DNA of 53,602 nucleotides from Betaproteobacteria bacterium UBA2293 (GTDB taxonomy: Bacteria; Pseudomonadota; Gammaproteobacteria; Burkholderiales; Rhodocyclaceae). Each line of letters begins with the position of its first letter. The stretch's first letter is position 1. Of this stretch, positions 52,998 to 53,602 are shown piece after piece. Under the pieces are notes generated by a model. The model was not told where the DNA came from. It did not search any database and saw nothing but the letters and a program-made list of their open reading frames with translations. The position numbers and the translations under genes are program-made. Where the stretch lies: the NCBI GenBank assembly GCA_002345845.1, contig DDWF01000103.1:1-53602 (forward strand). The letters are read 5' to 3'.

Positions 52998-53602
52998 TAT
53001 TGTTCTCCCTTGCCGAACTTGGCGGCCAGCGTCGGTACCAGGCCCTTGGGCATGAAGATCATGCACAGCATCAGGATGGCACCGAAGGCCACCGTTTCCC
53101 AACCTTCGAAGGTGGCCAGGGCCTGCGGCAGTGCGGTCAGCAGCACGGCGCCGACGATCGAGCCGTACACCGAAGCCATGCCGCCGATCACCACCATGGT
53201 CACCAGTTCGATGGAGTGGAAGAAGTCGGCCAGGTTGGGCGTCACGAAGCCGACGTAGTGGGCGGTAACACTGCCCATCAGGCTGGCGAAGACGGCGGAG
53301 AGGACAAAGATCGCCACCTTGTAGCGGACGATATCGACGCCGACCACCTGCGAGGCCACTTCCGAGCCGTGCAGGGCGCGCAGGGCGCGGCCGAAGGGCG
53401 AATCGATCAGGTTCAGCGAAGCCCAGACGGATATCGACAGCAGCAGCGCAACGACCCAGTACCAGTGCTTGTCGCTGCTCAGATCAAAACCGAAGACGCC
53501 GAGCGAGGGCACCGGCATGCCGTCCGGACCGCCGGTCCACTGAGCTTCGTTGCGGATGGCGATGTTGATGATGATGCCCAGGCCGAGCGTCGCCATGGCC
53601 AG
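52997..53602 (-). CDS. livM: Branched-chain-type ABC transporter permease LivM, 5' end outside the window
   Basis: The visible C-terminal 201 or so residues of a LivM permease. Helices include YWVVALLLSISVWASLNLI and VAIFVLSAVFASLMGSVTAHYVGF; the EAA-like loop reads SPFGRALRALHGSEVASQVVGVDIVRYKVAIF. The C-terminus MLCMIFMPKGLVPTLAAKF is typical. The start lies beyond base 53602. The TAATG overlap couples it to livG. Confidence 0.92.
   Translation of the reverse strand: MAMATLGLGIIINIAIRNEAQWTGGPDGMPVPSLGVFGFDLSSDKHWYWVVALLLSISVWASLNLIDSPFGRALRALHGSEVASQVVGVDIVRYKVAIFVLSAVFASLMGSVTAHYVGFVTPNLADFFHSIELVTMVVIGGMASVYGSIVGAVLLTALPQALATFEGWETVAFGAILMLCMIFMPKGLVPTLAAKFGKGEQ

Overview
The window is high-GC DNA packed with minus-strand catabolic operons. 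Gene content (LivFGM transporter, hemerythrin domain, TRAP transporter, aromatic meta-cleavage genes, DUF1302/DUF1329/RND module, FNR-type boxes) suggests a betaproteobacterium, most likely from the Rhodocyclales (Azoarcus/Thauera/Dechloromonas-like). This is an inference from gene content, since no database search was possible.

Layout. 1-2394: acetoacetyl-CoA synthetase (cut by the window edge), a small membrane protein and a VOC protein. 2519-3837: a short plus-strand patch with an orphan HTH gene and an unknown gene. 3899-8236: desaturase, HbpS/GlcG-like protein, two MFS pumps and a MAPEG protein. 8237-19400: the full homoprotocatechuate meta-cleavage operon, read as dctPQM-hpaG1-hpaG2-hpaE-hpaD2-hpaD1-hpaF-hpaH-hpaI-gabD. 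19511-20035: an acetyltransferase. 20132-28138: DUF1329, DUF1302, RND exporter, YCF48 and aldehyde dehydrogenase. 28331-31740: APC permease, MoaF-like protein and an unknown membrane protein. 31861-35622: aromatic amine dehydrogenase operon aauBEDA plus two c-type cytochromes. 35715-36713: EutR-like AraC regulator. 37065-38138: NTP_transf_8 protein. 38284-42952: a six-gene phenol-hydroxylase-type soluble diiron monooxygenase (dmpKLMNOP order). 43080-44644: the regulators hpaA and hpaR. 44943-50425: a PAS-LuxR regulator and a giant CheB-CheR-PAS-GGDEF-EAL protein. 50442-50774: YnfA. 50904-53602: hemerythrin-LivF fusion, LivG and partial LivM.

How the genes work together (inference). Periplasmic aromatic amine dehydrogenase would oxidise tyramine or related amines to the aldehyde. 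The aldehyde dehydrogenase would give 4-hydroxyphenylacetate (4-HPA), the ring would be hydroxylated to homoprotocatechuate, and the Hpa enzymes would cleave this to pyruvate and succinate semialdehyde, which GabD oxidises to succinate. The flavin hydroxylase HpaBC is absent from the window. In its place, next to the 4-HPA regulator HpaA, sits a phenol-hydroxylase-type diiron monooxygenase with no catechol dioxygenase or catechol pathway beside it. I propose that it is the 4-HPA (or tyramine or aldehyde) ring hydroxylase of this pathway.

Two regulatory signatures tie the island together. A near-palindrome close to TCACTAACATATTAGTGA lies in five intergenic regions: before dctP (two copies), before the EutR-like gene, before the hydroxylase operon, between hpaA and hpaR, and before the unknown membrane protein. 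The MarR protein HpaR is its likely reader. A second motif, TTGCCGATTYTTGATA, stands at the same distance from the -10 box of the aauB and DUF1329 promoters and is probably read by the EutR-like activator.
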